Source: Coraliomargarita_B sp046540835 (GTDB taxonomy: Bacteria > Verrucomicrobiota > Verrucomicrobiia > Opitutales > Coraliomargaritaceae). From it: a stretch of DNA of 17,375 bases. The position numbers were made by a program, and so were the translations under genes. Position 1 is the stretch's first letter. Each line of letters starts with the position of its first letter. The notes below the pieces were generated by a model. It had not been told where the DNA came from. It saw only the letters and a program-made list of their open reading frames with translations, and did not search any database. Positions 6,954 to 14,280 of the stretch are shown here, in pieces. The DNA lies in assembly GCA_046540835.1 (NCBI GenBank), contig JBKHEL010000062.1, forward strand, positions 1-17,375. Direction: 5' to 3'.

Positions 6954-8999
6954 ATGAAACAAGTTAACGGAATTTCAGCCGTCATGGATCTGCCGCACGA
7001 GATCGAGCACACCGAGAATCTATGGATTCGCCTGGCGGACGGGCAAAGCCTGGCCGCCCGCATGTGGCTCCCCAAGCACACCGCACGACAGCCGGTGCCG
7101 GCGATCATCGAATACATCCCCTACCGCAAACGGGACATCACACGCAGCCGGGATTCGATCAACATGCCCTACCTCGCGGGCCATGGCTTCGCCTGCCTGC
7201 GGGTCGACTTGCGCGGTTCCGGTGATTCCGACGGCGTTTTGACGGACCAGTATCTGGAACAGGAGCAGGACGACGGCGTGCAGGCCATCGAGTGGGTGGC
7301 CCGCCAGGACTGGTGCGACGGAAACGTCGGGATGCTGGGCATCTCCTGGGGCGGCTTTAACGCGCTGCAAATCGCCGCCCGCCGTCCCCCGTCACTCAAG
7401 GCGATTATCGCCGTTTGTGCGACGGATGATCTCTACGCCGACAATATGCACTACATGGGAGGCTGTCTGCTGGCCGACAATCTGTCGGAATCCACCACCA
7501 TGTTCGCCTTCAACAGCATGCCGCCCGACCCCGAAATCGTCGGCCCGCGCTGGCGCGACATGTGGCGGGAGCGGCTTTCCAAAAGCGGGCTGTGGCTGGA
7601 TATCTGGCTACGCGAGCAGCGCCGGACCGAATTCTGGAAACGGGGCTCCGTCTGCGAAAATTATGCCGCCATCCAATGCCCGGTCATGGCCGTCAGCGGA
7701 TGGGCGGACGGCTATACCGACGCCGTTTTCCGCCTCATGCAGCATCTCGAAGTTCCCCGCAAGGGTCTCGTCGGGCCGTGGGGGCACAAATATCCACACC
7801 AGGGCATTCCCGGGCCGGCCATTGGCTTTTTGCAGGAGGTTCGCCGGTGGTTTGACCATTGGTTGAAGGGCGAGGAAACGGGCGTCCTGAAAGAGCCGAG
7901 AATTCGGGTATGGATGCAGGATTCGGTCCCGCCCACCACATCCTACACGACGCGACCGGGGCGTTGGATCGGGGAGCGTGCCTGGCCGTCGCCCGAGGTC
8001 GAACGGCAGAAATGGGCGATGGAGCCGCAGGGGCGAATGCGGCCCTTGGAAAATGGCGGCGGGGCGTCAGGAATTGTCTCGGTCCAGTCGCCGCTGACGC
8101 TCGGATATTTCGCGGGCAAGTGGTGCTCGTATGCCGCCGCCCCCGACCTGCCGGATGACCAGCGGATGGAGGACGGCGGGGCCTTGCTCTTCGACTCCGA
8201 CCGGCTGTCGACAGCGGTCGAAACATTGGGCCGGGCCAAGGTGCATTTGCGCTTTTCGGTCGACCAGCCGGTGGCCCAGATCGCGGCCCGCTTGAGCGAT
8301 ATTTTACCCGATGGCAGCGCCACACGGGTGACTTACGGCGTATTGAATCTGACCCACCGCGAATCGCATGAACACCCCACTTATCTGGAACCGGGCCAAT
8401 GGTATGACGCCCGATTGTCGCTCAACGAAATCGCCCAATGCTTCCCCAAGGGGCACCGCATCCGGCTGTCGCTCTCGACATCTTACTGGCCCCTGGTCTG
8501 GCCGGCCCCGCAGCCGGTCAAAATCGACTTGGATCTGAAACACAGCTATTTGGATTTACCCGTCCGCAAAGCGAGGCGGGAGGACGACGATCTGCGCAAA
8601 TTCGGACCGCCCGAGGGTGCTCCGGCGACCGAATTGAGCCTCAAAGAACCCGGACGGCACAACTGGTTCGTGCATCACGATTTGGCCGAGGCCGCCACCG
8701 AGCTGGAGGTGATCCATGATGACGGCGAATTTCGTATCGAAGAAACCGATACAGACCTCGCCCGCGCTTCCTACGAGTGGTATCGCTCCAAAGACAACTT
8801 GTATTCCACCGCCGAGGGCGAGACCTACACCCGCCGCAGACTTCGCCGGGGCTCGTGGGATACGGAAGTGACCACCCGCACCTTCCTCTCGTCCGATGCG
8901 GCCAACTTTTATCTGCGTGCCGAACTCGATGCCTTCGAAGGGCAAAAACGAATCTTTTCTAAGAATTGGGACAAGACCATTGCGCGCGACTTCATTTGA
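6954..8999 (+). CDS. CocE/NonD family hydrolase (X-Pro dipeptidyl-peptidase S15-like)
   Basis: The 681-residue alpha/beta hydrolase has its nucleophile in GISWGG (Ser131), the acid in SGWADGY (Asp252) and the histidine in GPWGHKYPH (His278), matching the order and spacing of CocE-type cocaine esterase and glutaryl acylase relatives. A YIPYRKRD motif near 55-61 and LRVDLRGSGDSDG (82-94) are also typical. The middle and C-terminal part form the beta-sandwich domain of the family (about 300-570). The protein runs about 100 residues beyond the classical length, ending in a further beta-rich segment. It has no signal peptide, so it likely acts in the cytoplasm on an ester or amide. It sits 23 bases after the ATP-grasp gene and 36 before the next, without a visible Shine-Dalgarno. 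The substrate is unknown. Confidence 0.88.
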   Translation: MKQVNGISAVMDLPHEIEHTENLWIRLADGQSLAARMWLPKHTARQPVPAIIEYIPYRKRDITRSRDSINMPYLAGHGFACLRVDLRGSGDSDGVLTDQYLEQEQDDGVQAIEWVARQDWCDGNVGMLGISWGGFNALQIAARRPPSLKAIIAVCATDDLYADNMHYMGGCLLADNLSESTTMFAFNSMPPDPEIVGPRWRDMWRERLSKSGLWLDIWLREQRRTEFWKRGSVCENYAAIQCPVMAVSGWADGYTDAVFRLMQHLEVPRKGLVGPWGHKYPHQGIPGPAIGFLQEVRRWFDHWLKGEETGVLKEPRIRVWMQDSVPPTTSYTTRPGRWIGERAWPSPEVERQKWAMEPQGRMRPLENGGGASGIVSVQSPLTLGYFAGKWCSYAAAPDLPDDQRMEDGGALLFDSDRLSTAVETLGRAKVHLRFSVDQPVAQIAARLSDILPDGSATRVTYGVLNLTHRESHEHPTYLEPGQWYDARLSLNEIAQCFPKGHRIRLSLSTSYWPLVWPAPQPVKIDLDLKHSYLDLPVRKARREDDDLRKFGPPEGAPATELSLKEPGRHNWFVHHDLAEAATELEVIHDDGEFRIEETDTDLARASYEWYRSKDNLYSTAEGETYTRRRLRRGSWDTEVTTRTFLSSDAANFYLRAELDAFEGQKRIFSKNWDKTIARDFI

Positions 9000-9035
9000 G
9001 CGAAATAAAAAACCCACCACAACCGATTCAACATT

Positions 9036-10265
9036 ATGGAAACACCCGAAAAAGCCGATCCCGGCGGTGCCCGGACGCTAATCGAAAACTTTCTGCACCA
9101 GACCGGAATCACCGGGCCGGTCGTCTGGCGCGGGCGGCGCTACCTCTGGACGGATGCTTTCGCCGTGCAGGCCTGCTTCGGACTCGCCCGCATTCTCGAT
9201 GCACCGGTTTACCGCAAGCATGCTTTGGCGCTGATCGAAGCCGTCCACGCCCACCTTGGCCGCCACCGCACCGACGATCTTGAGGGCCGCGAAGGCTGGA
9301 TCAGCGGGCTGCCGGAGAAGGAGGGCCTCGACCACCCCACCTTCGGCGGCCTGCGGATCGGCAAGCCACAACCGGAACGCCCGCCCGGCGAACCCGGCGA
9401 CGAACGTATCGAGTGGGAGCAAGACGGCCAATACTTCCACTACCTCACCCGCTGGATGCAAGCACTCATGCGCGCCTGGTATGAGACGCAGGAGGACAAA
9501 TTCGCCACCTGGGCGGCGGAGCTGGCCGAAGCGTCGGCCGCCTTCGTCATCGATACCGGCGTGCGAACGCGAATGTATTGGAAGATGAGCATCGACCTCT
9601 CCCGTCCGCTCGTCGCCAGCATGGGGGCGCACGACCCGCTCGACGGCTTGATCTGCGTGGATGAGATCCGGCGCGAGCTACCGGACCGGAACACCAAGCT
9701 AACGACGCTGCAGGATAAACTCGCCGCACTCTGCGCGGGCAAGAGCTGGGCCACACCCGACGCACTGGGCATCGGCGGGCTCTTGCTCAACCTCGCCCAC
9801 CTCTGCGTGCTCAAGGCCAAAGGCCTGCCGGTTCCGCAGCCACTGCGTGCGGAGGATCTCCTCCTCGACGGCCTCCAGGGCCTTGAGATCTTCCGCCAAG
9901 ACCACTCTGCCGAAGGTCCCCCGGAACAGCGCCTCGCCTTCCGCGAATGCGGTCTCTCCCTCGGCCTGCGGGTTTTCGATGGCTGTGTGCGGGCCGGCCT
10001 CTTCGAGCAATTTCAGGACGCGCGCCTGGAGTCGAACGAGGCCTTGGCCGGGAAGATCGAGACTTTCTGGGCTGATCCGGAAAACCGTGAAGCGTCCACT
10101 TGGACTGAACACGAGAATATAAACCGAATCATGCTCGCGGCCAGCCTGATCGCGGCGGACGAGCCATCGGCATTCAGCCTGCCGCATCTCCGCCGGTTCG
10201 GGACCGACCCAGGCAAGGAAGCGCGAAGCAGGCAGTCGGAAAAGACGGAGCACAAATCCACCTGA
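9036..10265 (+). CDS. Uncharacterised 409-residue helical protein
   Basis: I do not recognise a named family. The protein is rich in Trp, Leu and Ala helices with the spacing of an (alpha/alpha) toroid, as in epimerase or six-hairpin glycosidase folds. Strongly patterned blocks are VVWRGRRYLWTDAF (29-42), FGGLRIGKP (103-111), DGQYFHYLTRWMQALMRAW (130-148), RMYWKMSIDLSRPLV (179-193) and SMGAHDPLDG (195-204). His134, Asp40, Asp187 and Asp203 would be candidate polar active-site residues. There is no signal peptide. Its place in the operon, between the hydrolase and the CYTH-like gene, suggests a catalytic partner acting on the same molecule. The C-terminus (about 385-409) is charged and probably disordered. 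No Shine-Dalgarno precedes ATG 9036. Being a real gene is supported by operon spacing and clean coding character. Confidence 0.75.
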   Translation: METPEKADPGGARTLIENFLHQTGITGPVVWRGRRYLWTDAFAVQACFGLARILDAPVYRKHALALIEAVHAHLGRHRTDDLEGREGWISGLPEKEGLDHPTFGGLRIGKPQPERPPGEPGDERIEWEQDGQYFHYLTRWMQALMRAWYETQEDKFATWAAELAEASAAFVIDTGVRTRMYWKMSIDLSRPLVASMGAHDPLDGLICVDEIRRELPDRNTKLTTLQDKLAALCAGKSWATPDALGIGGLLLNLAHLCVLKAKGLPVPQPLRAEDLLLDGLQGLEIFRQDHSAEGPPEQRLAFRECGLSLGLRVFDGCVRAGLFEQFQDARLESNEALAGKIETFWADPENREASTWTEHENINRIMLAASLIAADEPSAFSLPHLRRFGTDPGKEARSRQSEKTEHKST

Positions 10266-10285
10266 ATCCCAAAGCCATTTTCGGA

Positions 10286-10918
10286 ATGCTCAGCGACACA
10301 CTGGAAATCCGGTGGTTTCTCGATACCCTTGATCAGGATCAAGCCTTGGATATGATTCGGCATGCTTCCGGATTCGAGCCGATGGCCGAAGCAACACGCA
10401 CCGATCACTATCTCCGCCTGCCTCTGTCCGACCGTATCGGCATCAAGCGACGCGAAGGCTGTTTGGAGCACAAATGGCTCCTGCAATATTTGCCCGGCAT
10501 TGAACCGGAAGCACCCTTGAATCGCTTCGGCTGTTGGCGCAAGTGGAGTGTGCCGACCGGCGACGGGGTTGAGCCACCGGGACTGGAAAACTGGATCGCC
10601 GTGCAAAAGCAACGGTGGATCAACCCATGGACGGCCCTGGAAGGCCGCGCGCAAGCTTTGCCGCAAAAGACAGAGCGGGTGCTTCGGTGCGATTTTGAAC
10701 TGGCGCAGATCGAAATAGAAAGTCCTAAGCAGGCGGAAGCGCTGCGTTTTTGGACGCTCTGTTTTGAAAGCGAAGGGCCGGAACGGCAGGCGCTGTTGGA
10801 AAGTGTTTTAAGGATTTTCCGGCTTTCAGGTCTGGCAAAATTGCTGGTGGAAACGGAACCTAAAGACTACCCAACCCTACTCCGCGAGCATTCTACAGAC
10901 TCGAGGCCACCTTCATAG
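10286..10918 (+). CDS. Uncharacterised 210-residue protein, possibly CYTH-like
   Basis: The protein begins with an acidic-basic strand (DTLEIRWFL, 4-12), then RTDHYLRLPL (38-47), GIKRREGCLEHKWLL (52-66) and, after a middle section with WRKWSVP, returns to CDFELAQIEIES near 152-163. Alternating charged strands of this kind are reminiscent of the CYTH/triphosphate-tunnel fold, where EIEXK, TDXYXD and LRXR elements line a cationic tunnel. However, the canonical N-terminal ExExK is reduced to EIR, so it may not bind triphosphate or metal in the usual way. Residues 175-210 are helical and then Ser/Arg-rich. It lies 20 bases after the helical protein gene and 22 before the lipocalin gene, without a Shine-Dalgarno. 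The fold call is tentative; the gene itself is likely real. Confidence 0.6.
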   Translation: MLSDTLEIRWFLDTLDQDQALDMIRHASGFEPMAEATRTDHYLRLPLSDRIGIKRREGCLEHKWLLQYLPGIEPEAPLNRFGCWRKWSVPTGDGVEPPGLENWIAVQKQRWINPWTALEGRAQALPQKTERVLRCDFELAQIEIESPKQAEALRFWTLCFESEGPERQALLESVLRIFRLSGLAKLLVETEPKDYPTLLREHSTDSRPPS

Positions 10919-10940
10919 TCGCCTCGCGATTTTATCTATC

Positions 10941-11492
10941 ATGAAAACAATAGACCCTCTTTTCACCTTACTTCTATCTATCACGCTCCTCGCCGGATGC
11001 CAGTCCCTACCGGAGGATCCACCCGAGGTCGTCGCCGCCGTCGACTTGGAGCGCTTCGCCGGACTCTGGTATGAAATCGCCCGTCTGCCGGTGTTTTTCC
11101 AAGAAGCCGAGGACAGAGCCACCGCCCGCTACACCTTGAACGCGGAAGGCACCATCGATTTGGTCAATACCGCGATTCAACCGGACGGCACCACACGTTC
11201 CGTAACCGGCACCGCCGTGCCAGTCCCCGGCTCGAACAACGCGAAGCTTCGCGTCACCATCGATAATTTCTTCGCCAAGCTTTTCGGCTCTCCGCCCGAA
11301 TATGGCAATTATTGGATCCTTGAATTAGCGGACGATTATTCGCTCGCTCTCGTCGGTTCGCCCGACCATGAAACACTTTGGCTGCTCGCCAGAGAACCTC
11401 GAGTCGGTGAAATCCTCCTGGATGAATACTTGGAAGCGGCGGAGGAAAAAGGCTACCCGGTGAGCGACATGATCATTCACCCATCTGAATAG
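10941..11492 (+). CDS. Lipocalin family outer-membrane lipoprotein (Blc-like)
   Basis: The 183-residue precursor has a lipoprotein signal: a short N-terminus with one Lys, a hydrophobic stretch and the lipobox LLAGC ending at Cys20. Residue +2 is Gln, which does not retain it at the inner membrane, so outer-membrane sorting is expected. The lipocalin signature GLWYEIARLP (41-50) is followed by RYTLNAEGTIDLVN, a TGTAVPVPGS strand, NYWILELADDYSLALVG and the closing helix near 155-175, the standard Blc order and length. Blc-type proteins bind lipids such as lysophospholipids and are stress-induced in other bacteria. It follows the CYTH-like gene by 22 bases and precedes the broken permease by 14 bases, so it looks like the envelope arm of this operon. 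Confidence 0.88.
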   Translation: MKTIDPLFTLLLSITLLAGCQSLPEDPPEVVAAVDLERFAGLWYEIARLPVFFQEAEDRATARYTLNAEGTIDLVNTAIQPDGTTRSVTGTAVPVPGSNNAKLRVTIDNFFAKLFGSPPEYGNYWILELADDYSLALVGSPDHETLWLLAREPRVGEILLDEYLEAAEEKGYPVSDMIIHPSE

Positions 11493-11506
11493 AAAGAATC
11501 CCCCGC

Positions 11507-11904
11507 ATGACCTTCGCCGCAGGACTCGTTCTCTTCATATTGGCCGCCGCCTTCATCCTCTTTGTCGGAGGCTGGTTGCGGCCCGACCTCGTCGCCATGC
11601 TCGTTTTGATTGCTCTGGTTTTTTCCGCGTGATCGATCCGGAGACCGCCTTCGCCGGTTTTAGCAGTTTCGCGGTCATGGCGATCACCGGCTGATGGTTG
11701 TTGGCGAAGGCCTGCGTTATGGATCGACTGGTGGACGCTGGTTCTGATCGGCGGCATCTACCCCCCTACGGCCACCCCGCCCCCTTCCTGGTGCAAGAGC
11801 CCGGCAACTATCGAAGCACGGATTATATCCGCTTCGGGCTCGGGCTCAATGCCATCGCCCTCATCGTCATCCTCGGCGTGGTGCCGCTGGTCTGGCCGCT
11901 CTGA
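11507..11904 (+). pseudogene. Decayed SLC13-type (DASS) permease
   Basis: The first 41 codons encode an N-terminal membrane helix and GWLRPDLVAMLVLIAL, typical of SLC13/TrkA-C sodium-coupled permeases, and stop at TGA 11630-11632. The reading continues in a second frame as VIDPETAFAGFSSFAVMAITG (11629-11691, then TGA) and in a third as VVGEGLR (from 11697). Both pieces match the family's next conserved block (ALAGFSSPAV, VVGEGL). From about 11761 the sequence jumps to the family C-terminus (YGHPAPFLVQEPGNYRSTDYIRFGL, final hydrophobic helix, WPL stop). So there are at least two frame changes, and more than a thousand bases of the normal gene are missing. It cannot make a transporter. Confidence 0.8.
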
Positions 11905-12097
11905 GGACGAGCGGTACCGCTGCGGCTGCGTGTTTCCACGCAACCGCAGCTACTTTACCGGGCGCGAGGGACTGGGTCGCTTACTCCAAACGTCCCTGCG
12001 ACGCTCCGTGCCGTGCTGGCTTATCTGAACCGGGTTCATGCCATGCAACCAGCAAAATGAATTGAGCGAGACGGCTGTGACCCACTCCCCACCCAGT
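11905..12097. other. Unexplained convergent intergenic stretch
   Basis: This lies between the ends of the plus-strand operon and the minus-strand BON/Hsp20 pair. Near its start it has CGGCTGCGTG-TTTC-CACGCAACCG-like self-complementarity (about 11929-11949), which could terminate either operon. A minus-strand frame (11950-12219, GTG start) is open across it but overlaps the Hsp20 remnant in another frame and is not recognised. The rest may be foreign sequence joined where the Hsp20 gene was cut. Confidence 0.35.
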
Positions 12098-12265
12098 TTA
12101 TTCGGGCACAGCGGCAGTTCCGGTTGTTGGCCAGAGCGATCCTCCGAATCTGGCGGATAAGTCGTCAAAGAGACGATCCATTTCGTCCCTGAGCGACAAT
12201 ATCCTTGTTTTCGGTTCACGCGTCGCGGGATAGCGGTTTCCTTCTCGTTTTGTCAGTATTCCCAT
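12098..12265 (-). pseudogene. Truncated Hsp20 small heat-shock protein gene
   Basis: A 55-codon frame starts at ATG 12265 behind a textbook ribosome binding site (AAGGAGG, about 7 bases upstream). It reads MGILTKREGN, then RILSLRDEMDRLFDDL and GGSLWP, which is the N-terminal arm of bacterial Hsp20 proteins (LRDEMDRLFDDF-type). It stops at TAA 12098 before the alpha-crystallin domain, which is absent from all frames downstream. The start lies 25 bases after the BON gene, so it was the second gene of that operon. Either the chaperone was truncated by a rearrangement or only its N-terminal arm is still made. Confidence 0.75.
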
Positions 12266-12290
12266 GATTTTTCCTCCTTTTTTATGTTTA

Positions 12291-12977
12291 CTAGGCTGTT
12301 TGCATTTCAGGCGCGCCTAAAAGTTGCAAATGGTTCCTAACGTCGATAACGCCTGCGGTTCGGGACGCATCCTGCTCGGCCGCCCAGCTCGCGGACCAAG
12401 TCGGCACGCGGCCACTCAGCGTCACGACACCGTCTTTCATCTCCACCTCAACATCCGGCGCATTCACGCTCGCGTCTCTTTCCAAAGCGTCAACCACGTC
12501 TTGGGCGATCAGTTCATCGCCGATCTTTTCCGTCGGCACAACCGCCAGCTTGTTCTCCACCGTCAGCACTCCGTTGAGACCCGACATTTTGTTTTCAACG
12601 AACGAACGCTTCCAGTGGGCGTTCACAGTTCCTTCCAGCGTTACGATTCCGGTGACAACCGTTACGACGATGGTCGTTTCGTCGATGACGGGATCCCAGG
12701 TCAGGAGGTTGATTGCGCGCTCCCTGATATCCTCGTCACTGGGCCTCGGCAGCGGCGACGTGTAGCTGACCGTCAGGTTGTCGGTCACATCAGTCACACC
12801 TGCAATCTCCCAAGCGGCGACTCGGGCCGCCTTAATATCGCCTAACGCGGGAACCTCTCCCGAAAGAAAGACCGAGCCGCCGTCCACGGTCACGTTCACC
12901 TTCGAGGCGTCGATCCGCGTATCCCAATACAGTTCGTCGACTATGTCCTTTTTGATTTGTTCATCACTTCGTTTCAT
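12291..12977 (-). CDS. Triple BON-domain protein
   Basis: The 228-residue protein is made of three BON domains (about 5-72, 82-147 and 154-220). Each has the alpha-beta-beta pattern with a VTL-x-G hairpin: GSVFLSGEV, GIVTLEGTV and GVVTLSGRV. BON domains bind phospholipid or envelope surfaces in OsmY-like proteins, but this one has no signal peptide (MKRSDEQIKKDIVDEL), so it appears cytoplasmic, as in other multi-BON proteins that begin this way. A strong ribosome binding site (AAGGAGAAAACACA before ATG 12977) fixes the start. It is followed after 25 bases by the hsp20 remnant, and its neighbours on the left are stress-type genes, so a role in stress response is likely but inferred. Confidence 0.85.
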   Translation of the reverse strand: MKRSDEQIKKDIVDELYWDTRIDASKVNVTVDGGSVFLSGEVPALGDIKAARVAAWEIAGVTDVTDNLTVSYTSPLPRPSDEDIRERAINLLTWDPVIDETTIVVTVVTGIVTLEGTVNAHWKRSFVENKMSGLNGVLTVENKLAVVPTEKIGDELIAQDVVDALERDASVNAPDVEVEMKDGVVTLSGRVPTWSASWAAEQDASRTAGVIDVRNHLQLLGAPEMQTA

Positions 12978-13264
12978 TGTGTTTTCTCCTTGTTTATTTT
13001 TTGTTTATTTAGGTTTTTGTTGTGGACACATGCCGTCGAAAAATCATTCGCCCGCATGCACCTGAAATAGAATCATAACTGATAGGAATTTCCGCGCATC
13101 AACCATGCCATTTGCTGCATCCCCCCTGCCTCAAACCCCCGCTATGGATTTTCTTCTTTTTGCCTTACAGTTACTTACGTATATTTAATTTATTAAAAAA
13201 GCACACTTTCACCTTCCTGGAGACTGGATTTCGCATGCAGCATGCAGTGACGTGGCTTTGCCGG
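12978..13264. promoter_or_regulatory. AT-rich leader and promoter region of the BON gene
   Basis: This non-coding stretch has long T/A-rich segments (13000-13025, 13140-13200). On the minus strand a weak pair, TTGATG (about 13097-13102) and TATGAT (13072-13077) with 19 bases between, could be the BON promoter, giving a leader of about 90 bases. GCATGCAGCATGCA is at 13233-13246. Nothing coding is seen. Confidence 0.3.
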
Positions 13265-13326
13265 AGGGGGCAGAACGCATCCCCGTTCTGACCTGATCCC
13301 GGGTGAGGCAGGCCTTCAGCCTGCTT
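13265..13326. repeat. Short hairpin repeat cluster 3
   Basis: Two hairpins lie directly after the 3' end of the FAD-gene remnant: CAGAACG-CATCCC-CGTTCTG (13271-13290) and GCAGGCCTTCAGCCTGC (13308-13324). The second is the unit also found at 3026 and 4927. Confidence 0.8.
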
Positions 13327-13648
13327 TCAATTCCCCCCCAATACGCATTTCTGATACAGATCCGGGAAATAACCGTCCGGATCGTAGCGGCGCTTCAAAT
13401 CCTGATACGCGGGCCGGTTATAAATTTCCCAAAACTCGGCTTCGCTGAAATGCGAGGTCGAATACAGCGACTTCTTGCCGTCCAGTTCCTGAACGGTGGT
13501 TTCGACCAGGCGGTTGTGTTCATCCGGCTCCGGGCCTTCCGGCACACCGCCCCAGAAGCCGAAATTAATATACAGCATCTCCGGGTCGGTCTGATAGAGC
13601 GGGAAGCGTCCTGATAGGCCTTCGCGGGGCAAATCCAAAAGGGATGGA
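13327..13648 (-). pseudogene. Frameshifted duplicate of the FAD-reductase 3' end
   Basis: This segment repeats 14573-14890 with high identity (the blocks GGGFWG/VPEGPEPD, YSTSHFSE, EFWEIYNRPAYQDLKRRYDPDGYFPDLY are all shared) but ends in VLGGN rather than VLG. Around 13607-13613 about eight bases are missing relative to the intact gene, so the upstream part (FWICPAKAY) and the downstream part (FPLYQTDPE) lie in different frames. Upstream homology stops near 13655, where the sequence passes into a hairpin repeat. No start codon or ribosome binding site belongs to it, so it is a dead fragment of about 105 codons, from a duplicate gene or a partial duplication. Confidence 0.88.
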
Positions 13649-13649
13649 T

Positions 13650-13820
13650 CCCGATCCACGGGTTGAAAACCCGTGGCTTTGAAACCTTGCCCCTTCGGGG
13701 CATTGGTATGCCCGCTCGTGCTGAAGGCACGCCCGGATCAAAGACCGGGGTTTTAACCCCGGTGGAAAATGAAAAATATGCGCGTCCCCAAGGGACGCGG
13801 GATTAAACGCCCATAGGGGT
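13650..13820. repeat. Composite hairpin repeat array 4 (inverted relative to array 2)
   Basis: It is an inverted version of the second half of array 2: CCACGGGTT-GAA-AACCCGTGG (13656-13676), GCCCC-TTC-GGGGC (about 13689-13701), CGTGC-TGAAG-GCACG (13717-13731), CCGGGGTT-TT-AACCCCGG (13745-13762) and GCGTCCC-CAA-GGGACGC (13782-13798). It separates the FAD-gene remnant from the toxin gene. The stretch 13821-13872 holds nothing recognised. Confidence 0.88.
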
Positions 13821-13872
13821 AATAACGCGCTCCCCTCCTGCAGGGTCTTCAGCTGCGGCAGGCCGAGCAGCT

Positions 13873-14280
13873 TCAAATCTTGATCTGCCTCAGAAAATCC
13901 CCCGGGCTAAGGATCGGAATCCCCCGAAACTCCCGCAGAACCAGCAGATGCTTCTTGTCGCCACTCACAATGGCATCCGCACCAGCAGCCAAGGCACACT
14001 CCAGCACCATTTCGTCAAAGGGGTCGGCGGTCGCGCCACTGGCCCGCTCGACCGGAAAGACCATCTCTGCGCTCGTTCGCAATAGATCGACCCAATTGAC
14101 GTGTAAGCGATCACCGTAAACAAGCATGAGTTCTTCAAACGTTTCCTCGTATTCGACAAGCAGCGGCGGACTCACTGCCGCCAGCAATTTCTTGTGGCCC
14201 CATAGAGCCAGACATTCAAACGAAACGCCCCGCCAAAAACAGGCGCTGACCGCAACATTTGTGTCGAAGACAACTCTCAT
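13873..14280 (-). CDS. PIN-domain toxin (COG1569-type)
   Basis: The 135-residue protein is a PIN nuclease of the 'putative toxin component, PIN family' group. It opens with MRVVFDTNVAVSA (Asp6), has an acidic residue in PPLLVEYEET (Glu43), ADPFDEMVLECAL (Asp86, Asp89) and IVSGDKKHLL (Asp108), the acidic cluster that holds Mg2+ or Mn2+ for RNA cleavage. The start codon overlaps the antitoxin stop in an ATGA, the usual translational coupling, so the pair is a type II toxin-antitoxin module. All acidic residues expected for activity appear present. The target RNA is unknown. Downstream lies hairpin array 4. Confidence 0.88.
   Translation of the reverse strand: MRVVFDTNVAVSACFWRGVSFECLALWGHKKLLAAVSPPLLVEYEETFEELMLVYGDRLHVNWVDLLRTSAEMVFPVERASGATADPFDEMVLECALAAGADAIVSGDKKHLLVLREFRGIPILSPGDFLRQIKI

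Noticed and set aside
11950..12219. 89-codon minus-strand frame as a gene
   Set aside because: It overlaps the recognisable hsp20 start in another frame, needs a GTG with no ribosome binding site and matches nothing I know.
12324..12845. 173-codon plus-strand frame opposite the BON gene
   Set aside because: The minus-strand BON protein has three domains and a strong ribosome binding site; this is its shadow.
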